Positions 46,786 to 59,993 of a DNA stretch of 64,000 nucleotides are shown here, one piece after another. Every line of letters begins with the position of its first letter. Position 1 is the stretch's first letter. The translations under genes and the position numbers were made by a program. The notes beneath the pieces were generated by a model that saw only the letters and a program-made list of their open reading frames with translations, was not told the origin of the DNA and searched no databases. The DNA lies in assembly GCF_964275005.1 (NCBI RefSeq), contig NC_092702.1, forward strand, positions 7,984,330 through 8,048,329, in the 5' to 3' direction. Source of the DNA: Diadema setosum. Lineage: Eukaryota > Echinodermata > Echinoidea > Diadematoida > Diadematidae.

Positions 46786-49700
46786 GTAAGTACTCTTCCA
46801 CTTTAAACTCTAGAATTCCAGAGCTTTTTTTTGTCAGATTTTTAATGAGATTTTTCCTGTACTGTTTGTTTTACTGACTCTTCCAAAAAGTGCCAAGTTG
46901 AGCATGGGGTAAAGCGTTCCTTTAAATTTCCTGAAACTACGATCAAAACAAAGAAGGGGGTGGATATTTTGTAGAAATATTTTGACCCCTGGAGGAGGAA
47001 CCATGTTTCAGGGGAAGAAGATGGCTGGTAAAATAATCTTGTCAATAGAAAACATACATAAATCTTGTGTCATTGTCTTTCCAAATAGTCCTTGGGGGAG
47101 TTGTTAAGAAAAACCGAAAATACAGGCGAGGAGAAATTGAGGCATTCAAGTTTGCTGTGTTCCCCACCCCCCCCCCCCTGTCAAGTTCAATGGGGAGTGA
47201 GGGATAACTGTTCTACCTCCTCCATCATCACCAAGCAGCATCTAAAAGCAAAGATGCCTGGCCTAAATATAAATCATGCTGCACTTGGCATACCATAGCA
47301 GTTGGAGGTCGCACTAAGGGTCTTTCCTTGATGTTGGTTTTTGTTGATGGGGGGGGGGGGGGGGGGGTGGAGGAGGGTAGGGGGAGGGGAGTGGGTGAGA
47401 TGTACGCATTGAAGAATTCACATTTCATTCTAGCAAGAATCACAACGGAATTTGGTTAGAAAGAGGGTTGGCCATTTGAAAGAACCATCAACCAAGAAGG
47501 CATCAGTTTGATTACTTCAGTGGGTGAAATGCATACAGGATGTCGCAATGGCTAACATGTGTCAAGTATTTTTTCCTGTCAAGTCATCCTGTCAGCAAGC
47601 TCTAAAATTGTTTTTCATGACAGATAAAGAAAGTTTCTTTTGCTCAATTTCGTTTGTGGGGTATATCTTTTTCAGCTACTCATGATGACATCTGAAATAA
47701 TGACTTGGCTATTTACAACTTTTTCATTTGAGAGAGGAAATTTATCTGATATGTGTTTGATGGGTGCGTTGTGTTTAATATCCTCACCGACTCATCTCCA
47801 GTGTCTTTCCACTTGGTGACTGTCCCCGATCATCCCAAGAAACGCTGTCACCTGTTTCTGCGTTGACCCCTCACCTCAAATTTCCTCGTGCCTCCCTTGA
47901 CGGACAATTACGGGGAAGGACGATGACCTTTTTGGATTGAATTTGTCTAGTGAAAAAGCCTCAAGGATTGTTTAGCAGCCCTTCTTTTGCAGTCATGACC
48001 TGAGGAAACTGTTTTCTGGGGGGGGGGGGGAATTCTTTGATGATAGTATCCAACCCTGCTAGTCTTTAACTATAGTGTATGCAAAATACTTTGTCGTGGT
48101 TGAACATGTTTGAAACACGTGTACAAAATATGCTAAATTTCACCATACATATTGTTGTAGTCGTTTGCATGGTGCTCTTTAGCTTTTCACCTAGATTTGT
48201 TTTGATGTGCATTTCTTTCTGGTCTGTGTCTTCACTCAATTCCAATATTTTTGGAGCCAATTTGGAGACAATTTGAATGCTGTCCGCGATTCATCTTGAA
48301 CATCTAGTGAAATTACATATATGTAGGAGTAGTTGTTTACAAATGTGACAAAAATTGGTTTTAAGATCTCTCAGCTTAAAACGAGTATAATTCCATGGGC
48401 TCTGGTATGTGGTGGTCATTATTGTTGTGTACATGTTCTGGATATATAGCGAGTGAAATACATATATGTAGAAAAAAAAAGTCCATGTAATTTAGTGTGA
48501 AATTGGGCTGGAACAAAACATTTTGGAAATTTGTATGGATGTTGGTGAGTATTAAATTGATTCAGATTTCATTTGGCACCTTCAAAAAAATTGCCTTGAT
48601 CATTTGAGAATACTTCCCTTTAAGTAGTGGGCCTACCCCTTTCTTTGAGGATGACACACAACATTTTGTGTTTCTGTCTGAATGTTATGCACAAACTGTC
48701 AAAATTTCAATGTTGCCCTTTCATTACAGTTGTGCAAACTTTCTCCGAGTGGTGAAAATGAGCAGTTCGCCAATGCAATATGTTCATGTAAAATTTGAAG
48801 TACATTGTATTTATGGGAAAAATTAATGAGGACGCGGCTGTCGGGTGTTTGAAATGTAAAGTGGATTAAAGTTTTATGAGCCATTGGTTTTCGTAATGGA
48901 TTGTAATTGATCATAGTGTGCATGTCACTGCACTCAACTTCCAATCAATCATGTTTGATTTGTACTTTGGCATTTGAAGACCAAGTAGTGACCTTAATGG
49001 CTAGGTATGAACCCTTTAGATTTGAGAGTATATCAGAAAGTGATGATATGTGATGCTACATGTAAGGCTACTCCACCTCCCGGAGATCTCCTCTTCAAGA
49101 GGGAGCGGCCATGGTACTTTCTCTTCCCCCTGTTTTTATACCAGGGTGAGCCTGGTGTGATGAAAATCACGTGGCGGGGGAAGCAGGGCAGCCATGGCAT
49201 GACCCCCCCCCCCCCCCTCTCCACTTTGAAATGAACTGAAGAGGAATTTCAGTCTTGGGTCTTGCCTTAATGTCTGTAAATGTCAGCATCGATTTAAAGG
49301 GGACTATACCCTCTTACCCTCCCCCTTGTCAGGCATACAGTCTAGCTGTATTTATTTTGCACATTCCTACACTATTGTGTTGTACATTGTACGTGTGTCT
49401 ACATGTAAGACTGCTGAAGAAATGCTTTTCATACCATGTGTACATGCAACTGATGCCCTTTGCAAAGGATGCGATGATGTACCAGATTGTCCATATCGCT
49501 GAAATGATTTTGGTTTCACAGCATGGTCTGATGTATGGCTAGTTTTTCTGTTTACATTTTGTTCACTTGTGAATCAGTTAATTTGTGTTTTATTTTTATA
49601 GAATTATGATATAAAAAGTTCTCTGTGTGTTGCATGGTCACGTGAACAGTTGCTATGTCCCACAGCCATCGATCCTTGAGAAACTTTAGAGAAATGCATC

Positions 49701-50298
49701 ACAAAGGAACTTATCTGAGAATTTCTTTTAGCTAGAACGGTGGGCGTAACATTTATATAGATGACAGGAGCAGTCTGTCATGCGTGATACCCATTCAAGT
49801 GTTAAGTTGGCCTACTGCAGTGCAATCAGTCGAAAGCCAATTATTCATCCCAGTGCTGTTTACATGTAGTAGGCATACAGTGTAATTTTGTCACCGTCTC
49901 CCTTGCATGATGCCTAATTGATGAGACCTGTGTAATGATTGTCAATATCATACGGATCATGTCTTCGCTGGAATGTAAATGATCCATGTTTGAATTATTG
50001 CATCACATGAATAGTCTCCGCCTTTTCCCAGGCCCGCTGCTTCAAATGATCATGGCGAACTGTTCTTGGTATAGAAGGATTGTTGTTGGAAGTGATACAA
50101 ATAATGTTCTTCACAAGCAGGATTGATATTGCAGTCAAAATCTGCTACACTATACTCTGAATCTGCTTGTAGCCACATTCCCGAAAGGAATTTAACCTTT
50201 GTGGTTTCAAGTCAGAGCTTCAGTTTTAGTTTCCACTTTCATTTTGTTGTTGTTTGCTCTCCAAGTTCTGTATATGTGTGAGTGTGTGTACAATGTAT

Positions 50299-50332
<34 letters not shown>

Positions 50333-53300
50333 TCATATTGCTTTTTATGCATTTTCTTCAGATATTCTTGTAGTGACCTACATTGTATGAACCATTTGCC
50401 AAGGAGGTATAGTTTGTCAATAGATAGATAACCCCACATCCTGGTACATCACACTGACCAGTACCACTACATACCAGCCACACCCCTGTTTACTCGGAAC
50501 AGCCTTCTTCAACCATAGTGGTGGAATTAAAGGGTCAAAATACACAAGGCATATGATAGTGAGTGGCAGTTAAAATGTATGAGGTGTATAAAAAGTGTTT
50601 TTCCTGCATTTCCCCTATAAATTCATCCAATATCACTACCCAGTAGAAAATATCACCTGTACAGTGTAGATCATGCACATTTACAATGTACTCACAAATC
50701 TTGAAAAGATACCTGTGTAGTCTAACTTTTATGTCAGAATGTAAAAATGAAAATTAAATTCTTTCTCTCTTCTTACTGTAACTTGAAGAATTGAAATTAT
50801 ACAATACTTAAACTCAAAGGCCATTATTACAATAAAGAAAACGTGTTTTTGGAAGATTGTATTCAGTAATCCATGATTTCTGTTGTCTATTTCAAATCCT
50901 AAAAAACTGCTTGTATTATGGTAGGTAGAGAAGTAACATGGGGTCAAAAAGGAAAATGTGTTTCAGTTAGTGCCAGTGTCAAAGTTAATGCTTGTTTTAA
51001 TGTCGACCCACTTCAGACCACAACCTCAAACACATGCCATTGACCTTTTATCAACGAGTCAAACTGGTCATCAATAGAAGTGACGGACAAGTTTTGTCCA
51101 TGAATGCATGAAAACAAAATGGGATTGTGTCATAGGCATTCCATAACGCCTGATGTGTTGGCTTGTTGTACTCAGTGCGTCATGTGCGACAGCTTGTGTG
51201 AATTGATTGTGCCATCCTGTACCAAACAGTGGTTAGTGCTACAACAGTAGTGTTTTATAATATCTATGGTTCAATGTATGGTTCTGTACCGAGTAGCTCC
51301 ATGTGAATACTGTGTATTTTTATTCCTCACTCCTCGACTATACCACTCTACAGTGGATATAACTGTGCATATATATGTCATACAAGAAGATTCTTCACTA
51401 GCTCATTTTATAAGCGGCGTTCAGAAAACTGCCACATTATCTTTTGCAAAGCTTATCTAGCTATCAATGTCTAATTTTGTATATTTTTCATTCTTTTTAT
51501 TTTATCTTTTTTTTTTAATTAAATTAAGATTAACACTCTTTGGACCATATATTCCAGTGCTGCTCCTCATTATGATTATGTGGAGACTGGTTATAATGGA
51601 GTTAAACCTCATTGTGATATGGGATTAAATTCTGGGCTGTAATGTGGGCTGGTGGCACCAGATATACTGTATTATACGTTATATAATTTCTGGTATTTAT
51701 ATTTTTGTAAGGGCGTCGATATTTGTGAAAAAGAATGACTTATGGAAATATCACCTCCCATATCATAAATGTGCTGTATGTCATCGCCAAGTTGGAAATC
51801 ACTAACTTTTCTTTTGAAAAGGGATAATAAAGTATACATGTTGATGTATACATGTACGTATATATTTCTTACTGTATCTTTGTGGTTCTTGCTTGCAAAC
51901 TCAACCACTCACAAATTTGTTTAATTCGTGAATTATGATACTCGCAAAGTATATCAGAGTAAAGGAGAGAGAGATGTACTTTTTCTTTCAGGTAGTATTA
52001 AATAATGACGTGCAATTACAACTGAAAGTCTAGCAAGTTTTCTACTGCCTTGTGTTGTAATATAGTAATTTTCCTGAAACACAATTCTGGATCTTTGTAA
52101 ACAGTGACAAATGTATGACTAAATCATGTCGATATGGAAAATCATGTTTGGTGATATAGTCATCCTGAAAAAAAAAAAAAAAATCTGAATAAAAATGAGG
52201 GGTTCTGTAGCTCTCTTGTACATTGTATGTATTTACATTATGTGTCATTTTGGTATGATGTGTTATAGACAAAGAATGTATGTAATTAATATGATTATTC
52301 AACCCAATTGCTTACAATGTAATTGTGATGAATGAGATTTTGCAGAATCTAGGGAACTTCTTGATACTCAAAATATATGATGCTCTGTTGCTATTACACT
52401 GTAGTTCGTAAAAGCCAGAATTAAAGTATGATTGTATCATACTGTGTAGACTTTTTTTTTTTTTTTTGGGGGGGGGGGGGAGGGAGATTATTTCGTATCT
52501 ATAGGCAATCCTACAGTATGATTTTGTAAATACATTTCACTAGTAATAATCTTACATGTGTAGTAATTTTTCGTGTCAAAGGAAATCAGTCGCAAAGAAA
52601 TCATAAAGGTATAAATACTCAGATCCTGTAGAATCCACCTCCGAACTTGCCTGCACATGTACATTCTATGAAATGAGAAGTACATTGTAGAGGATATACA
52701 CATTATATAAACATGCATGTAATGTGTAATTTCAAAACCTGCTGCAAGGCATCCATGCAAATTGCACGTGTACTGTACACTCGTGTGCTACACTGCCAGG
52801 CATCTTCCTTTCGATATGACTTCTGTATAATGAGGGCTTCATGCCATTGTATAGAAAAGGGTGGAGTACCCTGTGTTGCCATGACAACTAATGGTATGTG
52901 ATGCAGCCATAGAGGGCACACCCTTGTGATGACCTGCAAGTGCAATGATTGTCTTGTCTTTTTTTTTTTGTCCCCCACCCCCTCTCTCTCTCTCTTCTTC
53001 TCTCTCTCTTCTCCCTCCCTTCCTTTCTCTCTCCTCTCTATTTTCATCTCTTCTTCATTCTCTTCCTATCTTTCTTTCCCACTATCTTCTCTCTCCCTCT
53101 CTCTCTCTCTCTGTCACTATTGATTTCCTTCTGTCGTCTTTTCTTTTTTTTCCTTTTCTCTATATTTTAGTTTCTCTCTCCTCTTGACACTATCATTCTC
53201 TCTCTCTTCCTACTATCTATCCATCTCTCTTCTCTTTCCTTCTTCCATATCTCTCTCCATCTCTTCCTCTATACAATTGTACCTCTCCCCCTCTCTTCAT

Positions 53301-56300
53301 CTCTTTCTCTCTCTGTATTATACATGTATATAGTCATGTACAAGTTTTTATAAATGTATTTCAGGTGTGTCCCACGCTTGTCCAGACATTTCCGACAAAG
53401 AAGAGAAAAAAAGTCATGAAAATGAGGATAATGTTGGCATGGCTGTGTGTATTTACATAAATTATGTATGTGAAGGAATATACTGTATGCTTTAGTGTTG
53501 TGATTGATTGCCTGTGGAAGAGAAAACAGACCCTAGAAGGAGATGTCTATTCAAATAAGATTTTAAAGATATCCTGCCATGCTGAAAGGCATGCTGCTGT
53601 GCAGAAATTGCAGTATTTCCCTGGCAGAATTTCACAAATGTATAGTTGTGTGGAAATTGGTATAAAACCAGGAGCAGTAGAACCAGTGTGAAAACACTTA
53701 TTCCTTCCATAGGTGGAGATCCATGTTCTGTTGTGGTTCAGAGGCAGATTATATAGTCCATGTATGTGAAAAAAAGTCCAAAGGCACATCAATCCTGCAT
53801 ACAGGCAATAAGACTCATTTCAACTTAAACATTTGTGAACAAGTACGTAGTCATCTTTAATGAAATGAATCCACTGCTTATAAAGATATGAAACTACACG
53901 AACATGCCATTAGGTAAATTGCTTGTCATTGTAAATCTTACACTGTATGTAATTGTATATTGTATTCTGATGTAGGTACTGCCTCTGTTCTTAAAGTTAG
54001 GGATCTGTAATAGGCATTCATGTTCAATAATTATTACTGTGTAGTTATTTCTTTTTATCATGTTGTATTAAAAGATCAAATACATGATTAAGTATTCATT
54101 GGTAACTCTTAATATAGCAAAAGCCCATTCTCTATACAATGTGCCATGTGTAGATAATTGATAAACCAGCATGAAAATAGCCGCATTTGTCAAAATGGTA
54201 TTTTATGCCCACTTGAATCAGAAGTACAATTGTAGGAAGCAAGGTACACATAAATCAACAACTAATGCTTACGTACAGTCATATATAAATCAAATGGTGG
54301 TTTGTGACCCTTGACCTTTGTCCATGCACATCCAAACTTGGAAGATTCCCAAGGAAAATGTCATCTTAGATACAGTCATCAGGAAGGGATGCCAGCAAGT
54401 GTTAATTTTTAACCTATCTGGAATACCAGCGTGGCAAAGTGTGCACTGTGTGTTCCCATCCATGCACTGTACAGTCAACCTTGCTCAATTCGATCTCCCA
54501 TAAGGTGAATAATCGCCTAATTCTAAGGTCTTTTCAAAGGTTCTTTCAAAGAAGCGTAACAAATTTGTTCTGATTTGACCGTGCAAAGTCTTGTTTTTTT
54601 CATGATTGTATTTAGATGCAAACTTTTGATTTAGATTTAAAGAATAGTTTGAGAGAAAGAGAGAGTGGGGGATCATGCAATTTTTGTTTATTATTTACTA
54701 CCAGCATTAATGGACTTTTTGCTCACCAAACTAAATCAGTCCTTTGGTCCATTATCATGCTACTAGCCACAGAGTTGGTCTTTGCTAAAATCAAGGAATC
54801 CCGCAAACACACATTGAACCTTGCATAGGGTATCCAATAACAGAGTGTGTTGGAAGAAAATATTTTCAAGGTTTACCAAAAACACAGTTGGAAAATACAT
54901 ATTAATATTAGAAAAGAAAATGGTAGGAAAGCAAAAAACTGGTGTAGGATTGTGCACATTGGGAGAAAAAAAAAAAATCCTGCTCTGTGCTGTATATCAT
55001 ATATAATGCCAGTTTGAGTGACTTTGAGCCCACACATCATTCATGGTTATGGATGCATTCCCCGTCAATACGAGATCGTGCACGATCGCAAAGTAGTGCC
55101 ACATCATGGCTACATGTATCCCTATTCTTCGACCCGCCTCAGTCATCAAGTTTCGAGTTCGTAGATTCTCTTTCGGTCAAGATTTTCGCAATATCCAGAG
55201 CAAAACACTACGTCCTGACTGTGAGTCAGTGTGACCGTACTGATTGACAAATAATAGACAGACTGTCAATATCAGAATTTAAGAAGAAAAAAAAAATGTT
55301 GAATTACACCAGGATGCAGTGACAAATGTGCCCCGCAGAACGGCGCTGCAGCAGTCTAGAAACGGGTCCGATCGGGAACGGAGGAAGCACCCTCGAAATC
55401 AGACTTGACAGATTGAAGGAATGAGAGGAGATGATCTAACACAAATAATAAATCAAAAGATGATTTCTAAAGAGCTATGTAATGGTAGATGGAAGTTGGG
55501 AGTGCTGCAAATGAACAATCATGTTAAATAAGGACCACATGCACTCAGCAGATTTTTTTTTCTTTTTTTTTAAAATCTGTGTACACTGTATTTCACCTAC
55601 AAAGTGCCTTTGGTGATGATAATGACTTGCTTTAGTAATAGTAAGGAGGTTTATTAGTGAGTACAGAAATTTGAAATGGTGTTTGAAACAAACCCCATAT
55701 ACATTGTATGCGACCCTGCATCAGAAAATGTGTAAAACTCCAGTAGGCCTGAAGATGCCAGTTTGGGTCATCTCGACTCATTTTAGGGTTTGGGTTTTTT
55801 GTTTCATTTTCTTGAGCATGAAAGTACAGTATGAGTAGTATTTTTATGACCATTCAATCTTTTGTTATTGATTTTTTTACAAGGTGGTTTTTCTATTTTC
55901 CATTTATAGGGTATGTGAAAGTGCGCATGAAAACCTTGATCAGAAACAAAAACAATAATAACGACAAAACAGTCAGCAGTAACTTTGATAATTTGAAATG
56001 ATTATTATAGAGTTTTCTTAGTGTTTTTGCTCTGAGTCTTTAGTCTGTAACGTAGGTTAATCTGACAATTCCTTCTCAGTGGTTGCCATGGAGTTTTAAA
56101 TCCTCTGTTTGATTGTTTCCACGTTAAGTATTTCCTGTGTGTGTGCGTTTATGTTGCGACCCTCTTACCGGTATTTCAATGTGAAATGGTAATATTTTTG
56201 ATAAAAAGATTTGAATCATTGATCATGATGTAATGCATGTCTGCAAAGTTTGGACAAATTTCTACTTTCAGTCTTTTTTACATTGCTCCTGTCTGCAGGT

Positions 56301-57240
56301 TACATCACAAAGACACTAAACCTTACGCTGAATGGCGACCCGGGTCAGTATTATCAGGATAACTGGAGAACGGAGACAGTAGAGGTAATTTGATTCATTT
56401 TGTATCAAATCTGTTTAAGTCTTTTGATGATCTGCTTGATGATGATGTTGAGCAGATTAGGATAAGGGGTATATAATGTAAAACTGCTCTATATTGCTTT
56501 GTGTACAAAATGTACATATAAAGGCAATAATCTTTAACTACGAAACATAGGGCAACAAATTAGAATAGAATAGATGAAACACGGACGATACTTTTTAAAA
56601 GTGTTTTTTTTTTGGTATAGCCGACAAGCACTAGCCGAGGAATAATCTAAATGTCAGTGTTTATCTTTTGTAGTTTCTGTTGAGAAATTTAGAATTTTGG
56701 ATGTGATTGGATAATAAAAATGATAAATCATTTTAAAGCAGAATTCTTGTGTTTCCTAGTAAGCAAATTTAGAAGCAAAAAAAAAAAAAAAATAGAGGAA
56801 AGATTTGCGAAAAGTAGCAAATATTTATTAAAATTGCTTCCATGATCAAAGCCAAACTTACAATGAATGTTTGCATTACCTCTTGGTGAATAAGTTTTCT
56901 TCTAAAGAAAAAGAAAAGTATGATGATTTGTGAAATTATTATATACACGTATGTACATCTGTATGTAATATGAAGTCTTGGATTATTGAAAATGGTTCCC
57001 CTTGTTAACCCTCCCTGCTTTGCCTGTTCACCAGATCATGGGTGAGTTTGTTGGTATCATCGTCTGCCTCTGCATCGGGCTGCTCTTCATCCTCGTCATG
57101 CCCTTCACCGCCCTCTTCTTCTGCTGCTGCCGTTGCTGCGACAACTGCGGCGGGAAGCGGGTGCAGCGGGATACGAAGAGCATGGGGTGCAAGCGGGTCA
57201 CCCTTAGTCTCTTCTTCCTCTCTATCACTGGCATCATCTG
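46515..57240 (+). CDS. PROM: Prominin (CD133-like) pentaspan membrane protein, 5' part
   Basis: Prominins are five-pass glycoproteins that organise cholesterol-rich plasma-membrane protrusions, microvilli, cilia and photoreceptor discs. The exons seen are 46515-46785, 56299-56384 and 57035-57240; junction phases 1 and 0 match. The predicted first 187 residues are: signal peptide (about 1-34, core ILCLWIAVFLLV), an extracellular part with potential N-glycosylation sites NSS (43), NMS (62) and NLT, the family motif MVQPRGLP (82-89, as in the VQPRDFP of vertebrate prominin-1), TM1 (about 124-148), the cysteine-rich stretch FFCCCRCCDNCGG (147-159) and most of TM2 (about 174-188). The remaining three TM segments and both large loops lie beyond 64000. 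I cannot tell prominin-1 from other paralogues, so the symbol is generic. Confidence 0.9.
47167..47178. repeat. C12 homopolymer
   Basis: Twelve consecutive Cs. Confidence 0.9.
47349..47367. repeat. G19 homopolymer
   Basis: Nineteen Gs, followed by further GGAGG-type sequence to about 47395; strong G-quadruplex potential. Confidence 0.9.
48018..48030. repeat. G13 homopolymer
   Basis: Thirteen consecutive Gs. Confidence 0.9.
49203..49217. repeat. C15 homopolymer
   Basis: Fifteen consecutive Cs. Confidence 0.9.
50296..50332. repeat. (TG)n microsatellite
   Basis: About 15 uninterrupted TG units preceded by imperfect ones. Confidence 0.95.
52468..52480. repeat. T-run plus G13 homopolymer
   Basis: A T16 run switches directly to 13 Gs. 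Confidence 0.9.
52960..53322. repeat. ~360-bp polypyrimidine (TC-rich) tract
   Basis: The plus strand is almost entirely C and T, built from CTCTCT, TTCTTC and CTTTC units. All open frames here are low-complexity artefacts. Confidence 0.9.
54305..54317 (-). promoter_or_regulatory. DR1-type nuclear receptor site
   Basis: The minus strand reads AGGTCAAGGGTCA, two half-sites with one-base spacing. It is in the prominin intron between coding exons 1 and 2. Function is untested. Confidence 0.3.
56299..56384 (+). CDS. PROM: Prominin coding exon 2 (first extracellular segment)
   Basis: It completes S91 and encodes residues 92-119: YITKTLNLTLNGDPGQYY, then QDNWRTETVE. The acceptor is CTGCAG and the donor is GTAATT in phase 0. 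It corresponds to the extracellular stretch just before TM1. Confidence 0.85.
56385..57034 (+). other. PROM: Prominin intron between coding exons 2 and 3
   Basis: This 650-bp AT-rich intron has donor GTAATT and acceptor TTCACCAG. Nothing else was recognised in it. Confidence 0.85.
57035..57240 (+). CDS. PROM: Prominin coding exon 3 (TM1, Cys-rich loop, TM2 start)
   Basis: It encodes residues 120-187 plus two bases: IMGEFVGIIVCLCIGLLFIL, then VMPFTALFFCCCRCCDNCGG, a basic loop, and KRVTLSLFFLSITGII. The Cys-rich patch after TM1 is a signature of prominins. The acceptor is TTCACCAG and the donor is GTGAGT in phase 2. A stop would follow immediately if unspliced, supporting the exon end. Confidence 0.92.
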
Positions 57241-59543
57241 GTGAGTTCGTCCCGCCTTCAACCCCTCACGGGACCAGTATCTCACAATACCATAATGACT
57301 TTGGCTCCGTTTATCGGCTTTCCCCATGTGTAAAAGATGTTTCAATACCCACAATCCAAACGCGTTTGCTAACGGCTTTCAGATTGCGTTTCTCAGGCTG
57401 TTGCATTTATCAACGCTGTTGTGAGTTGATTGGGAGGCCTTGTAAATGCGCAGCTCCATTGCGCAGCTCCTAAGGAGTGGAGATGTGTGGTTGGCAGTTG
57501 ATGGTGGGCAGGTCTGAGCTATAAATGCATTTCAAAACGACTTCAAGTAGCATTTATCAACTCTACGATCGCACTTTTTTTGGAGTTTCAGAAACTCGTC
57601 CTAAACGTCCTAAGATTGAGCAAAATATGGGGTCATGTTCTTCACTCCAAAGAGATGATACATTGTGGCATCAAAAAATGAAGTTTACACACTACTAGGA
57701 GAGATCATGGAATTCTTAAAATATAGATGTACGTCAATGCCACCATAGAGACATCAGAGATTGTAAACTTCAAATAAAGAATATCAGAGCTGATCGGATA
57801 ACCCTGATTATCTGTGAAGAAATGTAGAATACAGACAACTTGTGTGTGGGAGGAAATGATAGCCCAAAAGGCCCTGTATTGAGAAGGATGAGGTGAAACG
57901 GTGCCCTTCTGAAAAACATAAACAGGAAAGAAATGTAAGATGCAGATATCAGATAAGAAGAATATCGCTACCTGGCAACTAATCTAAAAAGAAGAAGAAA
58001 AAAAAACTTTTGTGGGAGAATGAATGAAGTGAGAGGTCATGTCTTGAGCTACATGAGGAATCCCCCCTCTACAGTACATTCTTGTTTACTCGCGATCTGA
58101 CGTGTTTCACAATTGTCGGCGGATTAGGCGAGCCACTCCAGACGTTGCTCATTGATGTTGATGGGTGCTTTGGTTGCCGTGGCAACAGGGAAATGTATCA
58201 AGAAACCAGGCGCGATGTTTGTCGGGTTCCAGTGCCGTACAGACAGTTCAAAATTGTCCATCAGTATATGCATAACGCCAAATAATCAGTGAGTCGGACA
58301 AGAAGGTTACGTGATGCACTAAATAGAGCGTTTATAACATTGGGGGTGGAGTTGTTGATGAGTATTTTGTCTGGCATCGCTTGACATTAATTGAATAAAT
58401 TGACCTTACATGAATTTTCTTAACTGCCAACTTTAGTTTGTGGCTGATCCATTAGACTTGATAAAGCAGGAAAATAATTCTCAAACATGATGAACATTAA
58501 TAGAGAATGGACTGCAAGAAAATTGTCATTTTTTATTCAAGTCATTTAGTTTGTGCTCTACCAAAGTTTGGTGAAATTCACTTTGTTTAAAAGTTCACTT
58601 ATATTGAAGCCATGGGTTAAAAAAAAAACAATTATTTGACAATTCTAAAGGAGGAATAAAAAGAAACAGACCTACATGGACCTTTTTTTATACATTGTAG
58701 TTCTGCCAACACTTGCAAACGCTTTCAGTATATTTTTTCCACATTCATTGCATGCCTATGCAGATATTCATGCAGAAAGAAGGAGAAGAATATAGTTGCT
58801 TGGTTATACTTATTTCGTCACCATTTCTTGTTGTGAGTAATCAGTGTTTGCAGTAAAAGCAGACTGTGCTAGAAATGTAAATCTTGAACCTCTATGAATA
58901 GTAAGTTGCTTTCTTTTGCACAATCTTTCTCTCATCAGATTTTAGTTTTTGTTTTTAAGACCACGGTTCCCGTAATGATGGCTGTCTGTAGTTGGCTCGT
59001 ATTATCAATTAATGGCAGTATGCTTGGCCAAGCAATGGCAAGATGATAAGAAAGGCAGAAGAAAAAAACTTCAGCTCCAATATTTGAGAAATTTCAAGTG
59101 TTTTTATACCCAGAAAATTGTGCATGAGAATGGAAAGGATAAACAAAACTTCACATCTCTTCAAACAGTTTAGTGATTATGCAAATATTATGTCAGAACT
59201 GGTAACGTGTCACAACTCTGCTGTGTGATCCTTCTCACGTCATCCACATTTGTTTGTTTATTTTTGTGTGTGTGTGTTTGAAGCCACAGTGATATTGTTG
59301 AAGTGTTTTGCAGAATGTACAGGGTACTGATTTTTTTATTTATTTATTTACATTGTTTTTACATGGTATTCTTTTTTGCAATAGTTCTCATCGAATACAT
59401 CTCTTTAAGCATGAAATTGCGATAGTACTTTTCAGTGCTACAATATAACTTTACTGGCTTAGGGACAAAGTGCATTCGTATAGCTCAATGATAGGTTCTT
59501 TGTTTTTGGTGAGAAGTCACGTATGACTATTATAAAGTCTGGT

Positions 59544-59554
59544 GGGGGGGGGGG
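59544..59554. repeat. G11 homopolymer
   Basis: Eleven consecutive Gs. Confidence 0.9.
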
Positions 59555-59909
59555 TTAAATTGATGGATTAATTGACATGCTCCCACCCCACTCCCTTTTT
59601 GAGGAACAAAGTTTGTTTGTTTTTTTCTTTGTTTGTTTGCAGAGTCAATTGTCACAGACTTTTAAAGATTGTGATTGTGGTAATCATCGTGTGCAAAGTC
59701 AAGTCTCTCAATTTAGCTACTGTACATCTTTCCCAGATGACAGGGATAGGGATCAGGCGTAAATAAAGTCTTCGTGACTAGTTGCACAGATCCTTGTAAG
59801 TGTAGCCTAGATTCAGATCATGTGATCAGTGGTGAAAGTATAGATGACATCGAGGGGGATATACGAGTAATGTTGCAGTCTGTCACTCCACAGTTTGAAA
59901 TAGCTGATT

Positions 59910-59933
<24 letters not shown>
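59910..59933. repeat. (TG)n microsatellite
   Basis: Eleven TG units followed by GGTGGGTGGG. Confidence 0.95.
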
Positions 59934-59941
<8 letters not shown>

Positions 59942-59993
59942 GGGAGATATTCCTTAAGTCCTGAAGTCCACATTTTGTGGATTCTACCAATGA

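Larger units (their letters stand above)
46786..56298 (+). other. PROM: Prominin intron between coding exons 1 and 2
   Basis: This 9.5-kb U2-type intron is rich in homopolymer G/C tracts, TG repeats and a long pyrimidine tract, with a DR1-type site at 54305. No additional exon was recognised. Confidence 0.8.

Noticed and set aside
52945-53187. Overlapping Ser/Leu/Phe-rich open frames
   Set aside because: They are products of the polypyrimidine tract, open in all frames because C/T-only DNA contains no stop codons.
57386-57425. Acceptor TCTCAG with an open frame (WLLHLSTL) after prominin exon 57035-57240
   Set aside because: Frame fits, but the reading is short, hits a stop, and does not resemble prominin TM2 or the following loop. 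Similar words recur at 57550, suggesting repeat sequence.
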